A DNA stretch of 64,000 bases, from the NCBI GenBank assembly GCA_021399435.1, contig JAJTUP010000033.1, positions 248,001 through 312,000 on the forward strand. The letters run 5' to 3'. Below are positions 21,235 to 34,333 of this stretch, one piece after another. The stretch comes from Diaporthe sp. PMI_573. Lineage: Eukaryota > Ascomycota > Sordariomycetes > Diaporthales > Diaporthaceae. The notes under the pieces are model-generated. The model was not told the origin of the DNA. It saw only the letters and a list, made by a program, of their open reading frames with translations, and made no database searches. The position numbers were made by a program, and so were the translations under genes. Numbering within the stretch: position 1 is the first letter of the stretch; each line of letters starts with the position of its first letter.

Positions 21235-23674
21235 TGCCTCTAGCAGCTCCAGCATCTCAACTGCGAGACTAACAGGAGGCGCACGGCAAGCTGCCGCCGG
21301 AACTGTCAAAGTGTCAGGTACATCGCCTCTTCCTGATATCGCCGGCCTGGACTTCCTCGGCTAGCTACCAGGGACTAGCAACCCAACGAATTGAGTTGTG
21401 CGGACGACACTTCCCCAACATTCGTCATTGTGGCTTGCATCCGCACACAGTCACGCCCGCACTCACGCACGCACGCGCAAGTGCATGCATGGCATCGGGG
21501 GGCAAAGGCAATTGGCGCCGCGTCGAGCTTACTTGGGCCCAGTCTCACCGCGTTCTGATCGCAAAGAATGTCTGTTTTCTTAATCCGGGATACGACAGAC
21601 GAAGTGCCGGATCAATAATACTCTACACAGCTCGCCACGTTCAACAGAACTTGCTCGCCATTCGCCGCGGAGCATTATGTCTGCGCCAGGCGACTCCGCA
21701 CACCAAGCATGACTCCGCATACACTTTCCGCCCTGGCCGGTCCCACTGTTGGTTTCCTCCATCCAAGGCTCGGTACCAGATTGGATGGCTGTCTTGCTGC
21801 AGTCTCCTCTCACCCCGCCCCGAGATGCCTTTGTCGACGACGGGAGACGTATCAGAGCCGCATCTCTGAGGTGTGGACGGTGTTAAATGTGGCGCCATGA
21901 GTGCATGGCGGGCAAAGTGCTCGCTCTTTTCATGTCCAGCGGGGGGGCAATCCAAGGAACTTGGCTGCAGGTAGCTGGGCTGAGCACATTCGGTTTCCCA
22001 TTCGGCGGACCGACACCTCCAGCCCCTCTCCCTACCGCGGAATGTGCCACAAGGAGAACTACCTCCGCTCATGCAGCAGCCATATAGTGTCGAGGATCTT
22101 CCCTCCTCCTTCGCACGGCTGTCCTACCGCAGCATGCAATTTTGTTACGTGCTCAGCCGAGCCCTGCCCGTGAAACGAAACATACACCCGGTTGCTAGCC
22201 CACAGTCCCGCTAAGGAAAGTTCGGGCGGTGTCGCGGAATCTGGGCCACAATCATGCTGGGCTCGCTTGGGACGAGAGGCGAAGGCAAGCGGCGTCACAG
22301 CAGAGGACAACCTGCATTGGATTTAAGGTTGTGAGATCTACGGGGGTAGGCGAGGCTTCCTTGGCGATGGGGCAGTCTGACTGCAGTACTAATGCAACAT
22401 CGGTCGTGAATCCAACGGCGGACGAGCAAGCGCAACAACAACCGAGGCCGAAGCGATGAGCCATCCATACAGTCCACCTTGCCCCAAAGATGGAAAATCG
22501 CCTACCGGGCAACGCTTAGCTTCACGTGTCAGTGTTTGTCTGCACTGAAAGGCGCATGTCCTTTGACTCTGGAGCCAGCCCGAATCTGCGAACCCCACAC
22601 TGCGGACGTCACAGAAATACTCCGACGCTCTCTGGCAGTTGGATGCGCCGCAGGGATGATGGGATTGGGCCTTGCCCTACCCTCGCCTCGCGTTTGACAA
22701 AAGACATTAGACGGTTCCTACCACAATTCCAATACATGATGTGCGACCGTTCATGCCTTTTCGAAGGTATGATCCCCACGAGGGGGCCACACACCCCATC
22801 CCGTTCCATTGTGAATCCAGAAGCGAACCGACCCGGGTTATCGTCTGATCCCTCGCTGGCGCGACCCATCTTGGTGATCTCCCAAGAAAGGAGGGAGGGA
22901 CCCTTTTGATTCCAGAGATTCGGGCCCTCGAGGGTTTACTGAGAAGCGTGGCTCGGCTGGGCTATGTGGTCCAGGTGTACGTACGCAAGGTATTCCACCG
23001 TGGAGGAGGGAGCCAGGGGAGGTCTCCCGTCCGTCCCAAGTTCATGTATCCGATGTCTGATGCTTGCACCAGTGGAGTAAGTACTACACACGCGGGCAAA
23101 GCGTGAGAGTGAACCTGTTGCTCGGCGAACCAGTTTGCTCAGTGAACCAGCTTGCTCCGTGAACCGCGCTCTTCATTGGAAAGCTACTTAGCAGTACATA
23201 TGCATAGAAACACGAACCCAATGTTTGTGTAGCGTGGTGGGCTCGCCGTTGCTGACGCGCACAAATGAGATCCAGGGTCGCAGCGCAGGCCGGCAAGGCA
23301 GCTGGTCCAAGTCTTCCAAGAAAGCAGAACCCTGACACGAGGCAAACACGAACAGCTTCCGAATTGCATTCCGTCAGCCGAAGTGTCCGTCCCACCGGAA
23401 GACAATAAAAAAATCCTTCTTTTATAACCCGCTGCAAAAACACGAGATATAAATAGGGCTCATGTACATTGCTTGTATGCAGAGTGGGTAAGTAATAGAG
23501 AAAATAGTACGCAAAAGCCTTAGTACCTTCCCATCCATCCCTCCCGAGCCCGAGATTCGCCTCCGTCCTGCGGGTGCAGTAGATCGAAGGACCCCTAAGT
23601 GTAACAGCAAGAATGGGATCGGGTGCGTCCGAAAGTAAACCTTCGACGAGGCACTGAGGTATTGCTAAGGCCAG

Positions 23675-23703
23675 CGTCCGTCCGTCCGTCCGTCCGTCCG
23701 TCC
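23675..23703. repeat. CGTC tetranucleotide repeat
   Basis: Seven copies of CGTC in a row; simple sequence repeat in the gene-poor region. Confidence 0.9.
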
Positions 23704-25060
23704 TTCCCTCCTGGTTCCGCCTCCCAATTACCATTCTCGATTGCGAAAGATGTTTGAACGGCCGGACTCCCCGATTTGTATCTCCTCGGCTATAGTTCCA
23801 ATGCAATGTAGACTGGGGAAAGAAAGAAGGGGGGGGTTGCTTAAACGAAAAGGGGGAACTGCCGAATGAGTCCCCCCTCCCTCGGCACCCCCCCCAAAGG
23901 TAGAAGTGGCGTCTTCACAAGCCCAGAATGCTAGAGTCAGAAAGTGTCAGTGTACATATGCGCTTTGTCTGAAGACACACACGATCAGTAAAGACGCAAC
24001 GCTCCAAGACCAGCACAGATCTTGCAGATTGAATGACGAGTGTCCCAACACAACGACGCCGCATTGGATGTGCTCCATCCTCGGGTACGCCACCCTTCAA
24101 CCCATGCCGCTCGGTCAAGCAAGACGATCTGATTGATAGGTCACATACATCTCGCCCAGACAGACCAGCGCTATGTTGATGAGCGGACGTCATGGTGTTG
24201 CGACTTGTGATAAAGAGTGGTCGTGGAGGTGCAGGAGGTGACGGTGGTGGTATCATATCAATTTGAAAGAAATAGTCCATCTCGCATACAATGCTTATTA
24301 AAGTGTGTCCTTATGGATGCTGCCGCTGCAAATGAGACGAGAAGAAGCGTGGGGAGGAAAAACGAGAAGAAACAGGTGTCGCCGAAAGTAATTTCCACAC
24401 TCTAAACAAGCACATTCGTGTGGTAGATCTCCCACTGCTGTAGCCAGAAAACAAAATACAACGGCACCACGAGCTTCATCACGGCTCTTGATGCCCCCCC
24501 TCCCTGAGCACCGCCTTCCATAGCTCCTAGGCACCGATTCTCCTCGTGTGGGGTGCATGTCGCCTCGGAGTTCTGAAATCCGGTGGTTACACGTCCTGTT
24601 TAATCCACCAGCCCCGTTGACCGTAGCCTGCGCACCCGTCTAAGCTCATCCACCCATGGCCCCGCCGGTCTTGATATTAGATATGTCGTCTTGTTGAATC
24701 AAAGATGTGGCGTGTACTGTTGGAGAGAAGAAAATCCGGCTGATCCAGGGGTCCGTCAGCGATGCCGTCACATGCTGCGCGGAAGAGTGACGCATTGGGC
24801 GTATGACAGGCGTGACTTGCGACTGAAGGTTGTACATGGTTCGCATGCACACGGATGCGCGTTCATAGACCGATCAGCGAAGGTCGATATCAAACCTCCA
24901 ACACGCGGCATCGCTGGCGCGGAGCCCATTCTGTAGCCTCGACCGGTGTGACCGCCAAGGTGTCCTCTGCTAGGGCGAGGCACTTGGCCCTCTCAAATGA
25001 GAGATGCTGCCAGACACTCCGCATGCAGCTCGTATCATTCCGTGAGCGACAAGCCAATTA

Positions 25061-28000
25061 CTATTGCGTAATTCTGGCATATTGTCCGATCGGTGAGTTC
25101 ATCCCGTCAGGGGGCATGGTGCTTTTTCGTTGGCTCTTCCAGAAATCCATGGCCTCAACGACGTCCTCGCCCTTCTCATCTTCGTATGCGAACAGTATCT
25201 GTGCAGAGTGTCAGCGAAAGTCATTCGTCAGAAGCGCGCTATGCTTTGTGCTCACCTCGTGTGTGCTGCTGTGCAACATGCGAATGTTCTTGTGCGGGAC
25301 GATGTGCACCGCACCAGACTCAATGTTCCTGAGCTCGATGAAATTGGGCTCGAAGGCCAATATCCAAGGGTAAGAGAGCGCGAAGCTGTGAGGCGTTCCT
25401 TCCCAGTCGATTCTCCACTCCGGTCTTGCGCGCCAACCGTTTCGGTTGACGAAGAATGAGAACTCGGAGTAGTTCAGCAAGAATTCGCCATTGAGACGTT
25501 CGATGTGAATTGGCTTCACAGCTTCCTTCCGAGCGACAAAGTCCAGCGATGTGTCAGCCTGGTCGAGCAGGGACTGTGTCTCGAGCGTCTCCAACGACAC
25601 GACCTCGAAGCCGCGAGCACAGGCCACGCACAGCTTCGACTTCAGGAAGTGCACAGATGTAGACTCTGTTGGGATATAGAACTCCTTGAACGGTTTGAGC
25701 TCGTCTTGGCCAGCGTTGAACATTTTGCTGAAACCCTTCTGCTTCTTGCTCTTGGACATGGCATCATTAGGCTCGTACACTTTGATGGTGGTGGAAAGTG
25801 TCGTGGGCTTAACACAGCACACCAGATGCCTGCCCATGGAGATGCCTGCCTTGAAGTAACTGCAGTGGCTCTGGATCTTCTTAGGCTTCTTGGAAAGCGC
25901 GGATTCGTTGGGGTCAAGCGCTGCCAAGTTGTACGAGATGAGCGACTTGTTCGACAGCACCAGGAGAAGCTGGTACTCCTCCAGCGCATCGATCTGGGTG
26001 ACATTGGTCGCCTCCAGGATCTTGCGCGGCTGGCCGCCTGACTTGCGATCCGACACATAGATACCAGCATCAGTGCCGTATATCAACTTCCTACCGCCAT
26101 CTGTTCCGAGAGTTAGTAGAAACCCATGAATGAGTACGAAGAGTTCGACTGACCAAAGGGAGCAACACAGTTGACCTTGTTCACACCTGTGAAGAATCCT
26201 TGTGAAATCACTGTGGTGTTGAGGAAGTCCACACGCGCCCTCAACTTTTGTTGCGCAGCATCGATGAATTCAAGCCACTTCTGTCTTCCAGTCTGCGTGG
26301 AAGCGTAGAGTGGCAACTCATATCCCATTTTCCCCATGTGTTTGAACGTGATGGGCCAGCCCTCTCCTTTCTTGCCGCCTTCGTTTCTTATGTTTGGCAG
26401 CAAGCCGGAGGTGGATCTTCTGGGGGCACCTGCTGAAGGAATAACTTCCTCCATCTCCTTGATTGACAGCAACTCCAGAGGTATCGGCTGGAAAACATCA
26501 TTAGCGTTGTGCTCATAATAGCGAGTAATGGGTCAAATCTTACCCGGCGGTAGGCCTTGACTTCTTCTGTTTTGCCAACTTGCTTTATCCTGACTAGCAG
26601 AACAGCGTGATCGAAAAGGAATGCCGTTATATCCGTATTTTCTGTTGGTGACTTCTTGAAATTGCTCTTGAAGACAAGCTCGCGGCCCTCGTCCGTCAAC
26701 TTCAAGTCTACCTTCTCGTTTGGTCGGAACTTGAGCTGATCGTGCAGACGCCGCAAATTGAATCGGTTCTCTGCCTTTCCGGACTCGGCGTTGACCCTTG
26801 TTAGCAGGTCACGCACCATGACCAGCACCTTTGGTATGTCCTCCTTGTCCGGATTCCCATCTTCTGTGTACTTGAGGATGTTTTCGAGCAGAAGGGGATA
26901 ACGCGCCAATCTTGTCGTTGGCTTGGTCAAGTAACCGTTCAACTCAAGCTTTCTCGACTCCTTCCGCCTCTCAATCTCGTCCACAAATCGGCTGAATTGC
27001 GGGTTGATAGATCGCTCGTTCTCGAACTCGTATTTAGCCTCCAGTTGCTTGGAGCCGTACAATATGAAGGGCTCGAAAAGCGGAACACATTCCATAAATA
27101 TGTCTCCGATATTTCGCACCACATGACCGTTCGACTGCCGATCTGTGAGGCCCTTGGCCAGCTTGGAGCTGACCGAATGGATACTTGGATGATCGATGAT
27201 GTTGCTGAAAATGTTGCGCACCACCTTTTCTCTTCGCTGAGGAGGAATAGGTGACGCTTTCGACCGAAGGGGATTAATCCAAAAGTCTCGTAGATACTCC
27301 AAATCTTTGCAGAAGTCCCGTTCCGTGTAACAAATCTCAGAAATCACCTCTTGTCTCTTCTTTTCCCTATCACTCACACTATCAGCTACCTCCTTCGGCA
27401 CCGTATTGATCCAGAGCTTCTGCTCGTCCGTCTGGTCCACGTCGTCGTCGTCGTTCGGAGGTGCTTCTTCTTTCTTGAGGCCAGCACCAATCTTCAGATT
27501 CAGACGTGAGACTTGCTCCAGGCGCCGGGGACAGGCAATCGAGTAACACAGCTGGTCTCGCGTGCAAGTCGGGGAGTAACACTCGGACAAGAGGACGAAG
27601 ACACCGTTGACTGGAGGCTTGTCGCTGCCTTCTTCCATCATTGTGTCCCGGAATTGATACATCTCAGAGGCCGAGTCTCTAAGCCTGTGCTCGTACGTCA
27701 CATCGTGGAAGAACTTCTGGGCGTCCAGTGCTCTGCCCAGTAACAGAGCGAGGTTTCGGTCCGTGGTCCTGATGATGTACGACAGCACGTCCACTGCCTC
27801 CGAGCCACTGAACGCGTTCTTGTAGGTCAGCTCGTTCTTCGTGCGGTCGCCAGTTATGATCTTTTCCCGGAAACACTCGCCAACACGAGACAGGAGCGCA
27901 GGATAGACAAGCGGCGGCCGTATCTTGGCCGTGGGCGGTCGTTCCACACCGTCCGTCGTAGAGTAGCTCATGGATGGACGGTGTGTTAATGTTGTGTCAG

Positions 28001-28952
28001 ATCTCTCGGATATAGAGGGCGCGATGGTAGAAGCCATGGACATGGTCCTACCGCTGTCCCCGCTGTTCGACGATTGCACACTAGACCTCGTCTGCGCCCC
28101 AGGAGCAGGCGTGTGCCCATTGTATCCATTCTGGCCATCCTGTGTGACCTCCACTGAAGGTGCCCTCCTGTTCGGGATCACCCTTCCGCTCATGGTCTGA
28201 TGCGCATCACGTTCATGTCCAGGATAGCCACCAGTCATTGACATGGCCCTCTCGTCATGGCGCTCTGGCACCACACGACCCTGCGCGGTCGTTCGGGAAG
28301 AGCTCGAGTTGTACGGTGCATGTCGGAAGGCATTGGCGGGGGCCTGGGCCTGCTGTTGTGGGCCGCCTTGCATCGAGTTCTGCTGGGGCTGATACATCGG
28401 CTGCCTCGGAGGGCCGGCGAGGGATTGGGATCGATACGAGTCGGAGTTCAACGCGGGAGCGGGGCCTGCACCGTTCTGATAGAATCTCTGTGCCGGCGTC
28501 CGGACACCGTATGCGCCTGGCGGAGGTCCCCTCTGGTCGAATCTTGGGGGTATCGGGCCGGGAGGATACCGTCCTGGCGGTCCCTGAGGCTGCCGCTGCT
28601 GCTGCAAGTATTGTTGGGAGGGCATTTGTGGACCAGGAGGCATTATCCTCTGGCCTGGATAGTACCCGTTTGCCGTGCTCGAGTCCATGGTCCGCGTGCG
28701 GTCGTACCCGCCCCCCGCGGGTGCTCGTGGAGGCGGCTGCCGTTGCATCGAGGACACCGAGGACATGGTCTGGGTACGGTCTGAGTGCATCATCGGAGGG
28801 GGCTGCGACGAGGAGGTCATGGTGTGCGATCGGCCGGGGCCCGGAGAGGCGCCGAAGATGTTGGCGTAGGCGGCATCTCGCTGAGGCGGATGCTGGCCGT
28901 ATTCCTGTGGCCTCCTCGGAGGAGGCATTCTGTCTTGATGGTAGTCGGCCAT
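25061..28952 (-). CDS. rom2: Rho1 guanine nucleotide exchange factor, Rom2 type
   Basis: The protein exchanges GDP for GTP on Rho1 at the plasma membrane, feeding glucan synthesis and the cell-wall-integrity MAPK pathway (known for the family). Four exons (28952-26544, 26487-26154, 26100-25256, 25198-25061) join in frame to 1,241 aa, with introns of 53-57 bp. A Pro/Gln/Arg-rich disordered tail (1-350) is followed by a DEP-like domain (about 355-440, FREKIITGDRTKNELTYKNAF), then DH (about 529-735, ISEICYTERDFCKDLEYL and NGYLTKPTTRLARYPLLLENIL), PH (about 750-905, splice joins VKAYRR to PIPLELL) and CNH (about 915-1200). The last exon ends FAYEDEKGEDVVEAMDFW...GQYARITQ. Order and length match Rom1/Rom2. 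Confidence 0.93.
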
Positions 28953-31014
28953 GACTCTGGCTCCTGCTCGGGATCGGGCTCGGGCTCGTGGTGCGGATGG
29001 CGCGCGTCAGGGGCCGTGGGGGGGGGGGTGGATGGCTAGAACTGAGAAGAGCTGTTATCAGCACTCGCCGGGACGTCCATCAGAAGTCGCAGTGCAGTAG
29101 GCTGGGTGCCAAAGCCGACGAGCCGTTTGTTCCCCTTTAGCTCAGGTGCAGCCGTAAGTCGCAACAGCCGGGGACAGCACCTTACGTACGCAACGCACGA
29201 GGTGTTGAATGACTGGGCAGGACGACAGGCGGGAAGAGCAGGGGAGAATGGCAAAATGGCCGAGTGTGGGACCGTTGCAGCGTGGGTGGCCGTACTCTTA
29301 CTCGTGCTCTGCTCGCGGGGGCAGTTTGAGTTGGCCTCGACGGCCGCCAACCTGAGCTGAGATAACAGATGTGTCAAAGGCCCTCGGTGCCTCTGGTCGC
29401 TCGCGGTGCAGCTACTGTGTGTGTACTTGGTCGGCCAAGGTGCAGGTGGGCTCGTGGTGGTAGTCGAGGTTCGTTTGTGGATTGGATTTGGATTGGAGTG
29501 GACTGAGACTGGACTGGGCAGATTGGCTTGGATTGGATCGGGTCGCGACGTGGGTTACGGTGGGTAAGGTTCAATGTTCGGGAGGACTTCTGGGCACCCC
29601 CCTTTCGACGGGGACAGCAGTGGCCGATAATCGACGGCTGTGACGTTATGGGAAGAAACGGTAGAACTATTTGCGGATCGGAACATGCGCGGCATCGGTC
29701 AATCAGAATAATCATCGGCAACGATGTTGGGTATTTTGCTTTTTGATATAGCCAGGGGATCAGGAAGAGCCAAGTTCAGACGACGCGATCAAGTCATGCC
29801 GTGTCTTTCTGTTTCTGGTGCCGGTGCTGGTGCTGGTGCCGCTAGTCGCCTTCACATCATTGCATTGCCTGATCGGGTCGTCTCCGCAGGATGCCAGACA
29901 TGAGTTTTTTCCCTCTTCTTTTTTTCCCTTTCCTTTTCCCCTCGGGTCCCTAATTTTACCCCCTTCCTGCCTGCTCTCGAACAGAGGAAGACAGACGGCT
30001 AGAACTGCTGTTGACCAGGTGGGCGGACGGTGGCGTGGCCCTGTGGCAGCCGAAACAATGCGAACGAGGCAGGCTATGCACAATTGCAACCACCAAGACT
30101 GGGTGGGCAAAAGCACGCGGGTGGGGGGTGGGGGGGGATTGAAAAAGGCTTGGGTACGTAGGTATGCCGTCGCAATGACCGCAAGTTGAGTTTCTGTCCC
30201 AGACATGAGGTCTCGACAGAATAACTGTAGCTATCAAAACACAATTACCTACCCCTCTAGGTACGTGGCTATCATTGGACCCTGAGGGCTTTGGGGTGGT
30301 CTCAGGCCCTCAGAGCCTGCACTGCAGCTTGGTCATCCCGCGGGACGCAGGCCTCCAAATCTCAGCCGGAAGGCTTGGATGGGACTCAAATTTCGCGGCT
30401 CGGAGCTGTTAGCGCTGCAGGACCCCTTTCCAGCAGATCCAGGCGCAGGCTCAGAATGTCGCTTAACGGCCGGGAGCAGGCCACAGGAGGCACCAGGCAG
30501 ACTGAGCTTGGGCGCCCCCAGCATACAGAATTGCAGCAACTTTAAAGCTCATTCACTCCTGATCATTACAAGGTCTGTAAGTAGGTAGGTAGTCGACCAG
30601 ATGCATCACCCAGGCACCTGGGACAGTAATCCACGGGCCCTGGCCTTCTAATGCGCGAGTGCGACGCCTGGCAGGAATTGCCTGTAGGTCCTATACCCGG
30701 TAACTGCACCGTCTTGACAGCCAAGGCACAATGTACATGCGACTAGCGCGGGCCTACACGTGATCCGGCCGCTCTTGGCAGCCAGCCGTCCCAGGCGTGG
30801 TCTGGCTGCGTAGAGCTCTCCTCGGAGCTTCATCATCATCATCATCATCATCATTAGCACCACCCACCCACCGACGCCGGAGCAAGCAAGCTGCTACAGC
30901 TGCCCACGACGCGACCTCAAAAACAACCATACCGAGGTTACCTCTCTAGCGGGATACAAACTCCTGTCACGACGCCAGGTTCCCCAGCACCGGAGCAAAA
31001 GACACGCTGCGATC
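28953..31014. promoter_or_regulatory. Divergent promoter region, ROM2 and V-ATPase c
   Basis: About 2 kb lies between the two starts. It has an 11-G run (29018-29028) close to the ROM2 start, CT-rich and G-rich stretches, a degenerate CTAGGTA near 30,258 and a CAT repeat (30831-30854) 160 bp before the subunit c ATG. No further gene is recognised. Confidence 0.45.
30831..30854. repeat. CAT trinucleotide repeat
   Basis: Eight perfect CAT units in the 5' flank of the V-ATPase subunit c gene. Confidence 0.9.
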
Positions 31015-31738
31015 ATGGCTGATTCCGAGCTGTCACCCAAGTTCGCGCCGTTCATCGGCATGGTATGCTCGCCCTTGCCACTGCTGCTTTTCCATATGCA
31101 TGCATGCCCATACCCCGCAACTGTGCCTGTACATCGCCTGATAACCGTGCTTGTTTACAGGGCGGAATCGCAGCGGCCATGATATTCGGGTGCGCGGGAG
31201 CCGCGTACGGCACAGCCAAATCTGGCATCGGTATTGCTGGAGTGGGAACATTCAGGCCGGACCTTATCATGAAGGTGAGCTCGACTCCATCTCCGAAACC
31301 CTGTCCCTCCTTCTCCAGCCCGCTAACCGTCGCTCTCGTGTCTGCAGTGCCTCATCCCCGTCGTCATGTCCGGTATCATCGCTGTCTACTCCCTCGTCAT
31401 CTCTGTCCTGATCGCCCAGGACCTCGACCCGAAGTCCAACTACAGCTTGTTCAGTGGCTTTATGCATCTCGCTTGCGGCATTTCTGTTGGCATGACGGGT
31501 CTCGCGGCTGGATACTGCATTGGCGTCGTGGGTGACAAGGGCGTGCGCGCCTACATGTCCCAAAGCCGCATCTTCGTCGGCATGGTTCTGATTCTTATCT
31601 TTGGAGAGGTCCTGGGTCTTTATGGGTGAGTTTGTCTCATCCAGTGCTCCCTCCTTCCAACCGTTCACAATCGTTCGCTAACGACAGGAGAATAGACTGA
31701 TTGTCGCATTGATCTTGAACACCAAGAGCAAGGGTTAA
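31015..31738 (+). CDS. vma3: V-type ATPase proteolipid subunit c
   Basis: It forms the membrane c-ring that carries protons in the vacuolar/endomembrane H+-ATPase. Four exons (31015-31062, 31161-31274, 31348-31625, 31696-31738) give 160 aa, the family's usual length. The start [16 protein letters not shown] is split from [22 protein letters not shown] by a GTATGC donor. Four transmembrane helices are seen. The essential proton-carrying Glu is about residue 141, in [17 protein letters not shown] of helix 4. The last exon encodes [13 protein letters not shown], fused through a codon split after GG. The MADSEL start in ATCATGGCT context is convincing. Confidence 0.96.
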
Positions 31739-33220
31739 GCTTCGAGTGGCGCTCCAGTGGTGTTCGATATGCTCCGAGCATGAAGAACAAGGCAGGTAGA
31801 GGGAATTGGCTGTACCAAAAACACAAAGAGGTTGAGCTCTACCCAGGGCACAGACTACATCATTGCATGGCCGGGCGTTCAAGGATCTGTTCATAGGTAG
31901 AGATGGAATGTATGAGAATGAAGCTGATGTTTGACAAGTCGATAGTGCCGCTGCACCAGCAGTTGGTTCCCGCATGGCACGCATAGAGCTGTGACGACAG
32001 AAACCATGTGATTTGAAGTCTCCATTCTGCTCCCACGCATTGCCCGGCACAGCAACCGTGCTGGGGCCCTTAGGCTCCTGCAAGATCTTGTCGACTCTCG
32101 AGGCTATGCTTCCCACCTGGCCAGCAGTACTGAAATTGAATCGACTTGATCGTCGTTGTTCAGCAAATACTTGACCATTCCTACCACAACACGAGTGTCT
32201 TGCACAAAGTTTGCTGGTCATCACGTCGGTTTCATCCCCTGCTCTTTTAACTTTCCTTCTCGTCTCCCTGATACTCTCAAAGTGGTAGGAGGTTCTCCAC
32301 CCGCCGAGTCAATGAGATCACGTCTGGTCCAGGTGGATTGGAAACAGTGAAATCCCGGTTTAGACTCATGACTTACCAAGAACCCATCCACAGCGGGTGA
32401 AGTGACCACATGAACAAGTGACGAATGATCAGCCCTGTGAAGTAAGCTGCTTAAAGTCTGCCTTTTCCCTCGGGGCCATCGAGTACACATTGGATCCAGA
32501 GTTTCAGGCTGTGCACAGTTTGCGATCCCGTACGGAGCAAGCTAGAATCCTTGTGGCTCGGCCAACCTCGTGGAGTGTTTACATCCTACTTACTCGCCAT
32601 CTACTTACTTGAGATACAGAACTGAACCACACACGCCGGCAGACTTTGACGGACAGGTTGTCAAGTCACATATTTATCAACAATTCCATGGCGCACCCTA
32701 ATCAACGACTGTGAGTGGTCACTGGGATGTTTCAGTGGCAAGGAGGGGACGCCGACGGATCGTAGGCAGACAACCCCGAATCCCGTGGGCACTTTGAGAT
32801 ACAGATTGAGAAAAATCGAGCCATGGTCAATTTTAGATTTCATTCGTCATATTCTGCGCAGAGTTCATCCTATCTGCAGCTTCATCAACATGAGGTTATG
32901 TACCGTATTGCCCTTCCTTGTCAGACTGAGGCACCACAAATGCTGGTAGGGAGAAGATGTGGTCTTCCAGAACGCCGTAATAACCCATAAAGAAAAAGGA
33001 CAAAGGCAAGGGAAAAGGAAACAACGCCAATGCTGTGAATATCGCGGCGCAGAGCGGGAACCCCGACTCCTACGCAATGAGGGACAAGAAAGGTACGAAG
33101 TATGATACCAAGAAACAGACCCAGCCGCCTTTCTGGAAGAGCTTCACAGAGCAGCACGGCTCGCAACCCGAAACTTGTGAGAAACCGAGCATGAGCTTAG
33201 AAAAACGGGAAACGAGACGC
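31739..33220. other. Convergent intergenic region
   Basis: It lies between the 3' ends of V-ATPase c and the 255-aa gene. A 195-codon minus-strand frame (31637-32224) overlaps the final exon of subunit c. It has no recognisable domain, and frames of this length are common here by chance, so it is not called. Confidence 0.45.
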
Positions 33221-34333
33221 CTAGCGGCCAGTACCGACACGGCGGGCCAGCTTCATCCGCGATCCAGTGTGCATGTTGTCTCGGCGGAACGGTCTCCAGC
33301 TGGTCGATCGCTCCTCCCGCTCGTTCACTTGGCCTGTGAGTTATACAAAGTGTCAGCCCCCTGCCTTGATCGATCTCGTCTGTGATCTAGCTCCCTCAGG
33401 AAACCGAAACGCAAGTAACCCCCCCTCCTCGGGACTTGGACCCGAGGCAGAGGGCCCCCGAAACAAGCAGGGAACAGGGGTTCAGGGGCACCACAAAACA
33501 ACACAACTCACCCAGAAACCAGTCCCACCTCCTGTCCTCCCGGTGCAAGATGTCCTCGGTGTTCTCCCGTGCGAGCCTTTCCCGCCTCGCCCTGGCCGCC
33601 GCCACCTCGCCGACCAGGTACGGGTCCTCGAGCGGCCGCACCCGGCTGCTGTCGGCCGGCGTCACGCTGCCGCTGCTGCCGCCGCCACCGCCGCCGCCGC
33701 CGCCGCCACCGCTCTCCTCGTTCACCCGTTCTAGCACCCTCGCCGCGTTGCGCACCAGGCCCTCGCCGCTGGACATGGCGGCCTGCGCGCGCCGCGTCGC
33801 CACGCGCTGGTACATCGGGTTGGTGTTGACGCTCCACGACGGGATGCGGAACGCGCCTAGGGACGGGAGGTCGGCGGCGGAGCTCCGCGCGGGCGGGATC
33901 GGGGGTAGGCCCGGGGAGGGGATGTGTGCGGTATGAGACGGCAGCAGTGAGCGCGACGCAGGTGTGTTGTTGGTGTTAGCGTTGGCGTTGGCGTTGCCAC
34001 TCTGCGGCGGCGAGTAGGGAGGGATGGTCTCGGTGGTAGAGACGGTGGTGTGGTAGGAGGGCGCTTCGGAGACTGGTGTTGGTTGTTTATGTCAGTATAT
34101 GGGCATGTGACTGACTGGACTTGGGTGACATGCAGCTTTACTCGCGTGGGGAAAGGCAGGGGGGATGGGGGGAGTATTTCGGCCCAGGCCTCACCATCTG
34201 ATAACAGACCGAGCGGACCATATGAGATGAGCGACTTACTGTAGGACGGAGCAGCTGATCGAATGGAGGACGTCTCAAAATCCTCCGCGCTGAAGGCGTT
34301 AATCAGCCGAGTATCAAAGTCAACGGTAGCCAT
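33221..34333 (-). CDS. Hypothetical fungal protein with poly-Gly tract
   Basis: Three exons, 34333-34240, 34072-33512 and 33333-33221, join in frame to 255 aa, with introns of 167 and 178 bp. The N-terminus (MATVDFDTRLINAFSAEDFE) is followed by a duplicated SAAPSYISEAPSYH motif over the first splice. A Pro/Ser/Asn-rich stretch and LPPIPPARSSAADLPSLGAFRIPSW come next. A helical part (NPMYQRVATRRAQAAMSSGE...VLERVNEE) is interrupted by 11 Gly, then charged PYLVGEVAAARARRERLARE and a tryptophan-containing RRWDWFLGQVNEREERSTSW. No catalytic motif or membrane segment is present. The two conserved-looking blocks around the low-complexity insert and the consistent splicing support a real gene. Function is unknown. 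Confidence 0.75.

Larger units (their letters stand above)
18993..25060. other. Six-kilobase gene-poor region
   Basis: From the 80-aa gene's promoter to the 3' end of ROM2 I recognise no protein-coding gene. Open frames reach 154-240 codons (for example 23084-23806 minus, which crosses a tetranucleotide repeat), but they overlap others on both strands. The region holds the MSG-type 9-bp repeat (21181-21234) and the CGTC repeat (23675-23703). Small spliced genes like the one at 18685-18992 could be hidden here. Confidence 0.45.

Noticed and set aside
23084..23806. 240-codon minus-strand frame
   Set aside because: It runs through a CGTC simple repeat, overlaps other frames and lacks family features.
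28160..29064. Long frames on both strands (264-269 codons) over the ROM2 N-terminus
   Set aside because: They are shadows of the Pro/Gln-rich ROM2 coding sequence in other frames.
31637..32224. 195-codon minus-strand frame overlapping the end of V-ATPase c
   Set aside because: It has no recognisable domain, overlaps a confident exon, and frames of similar length occur by chance elsewhere in this GC-rich window.
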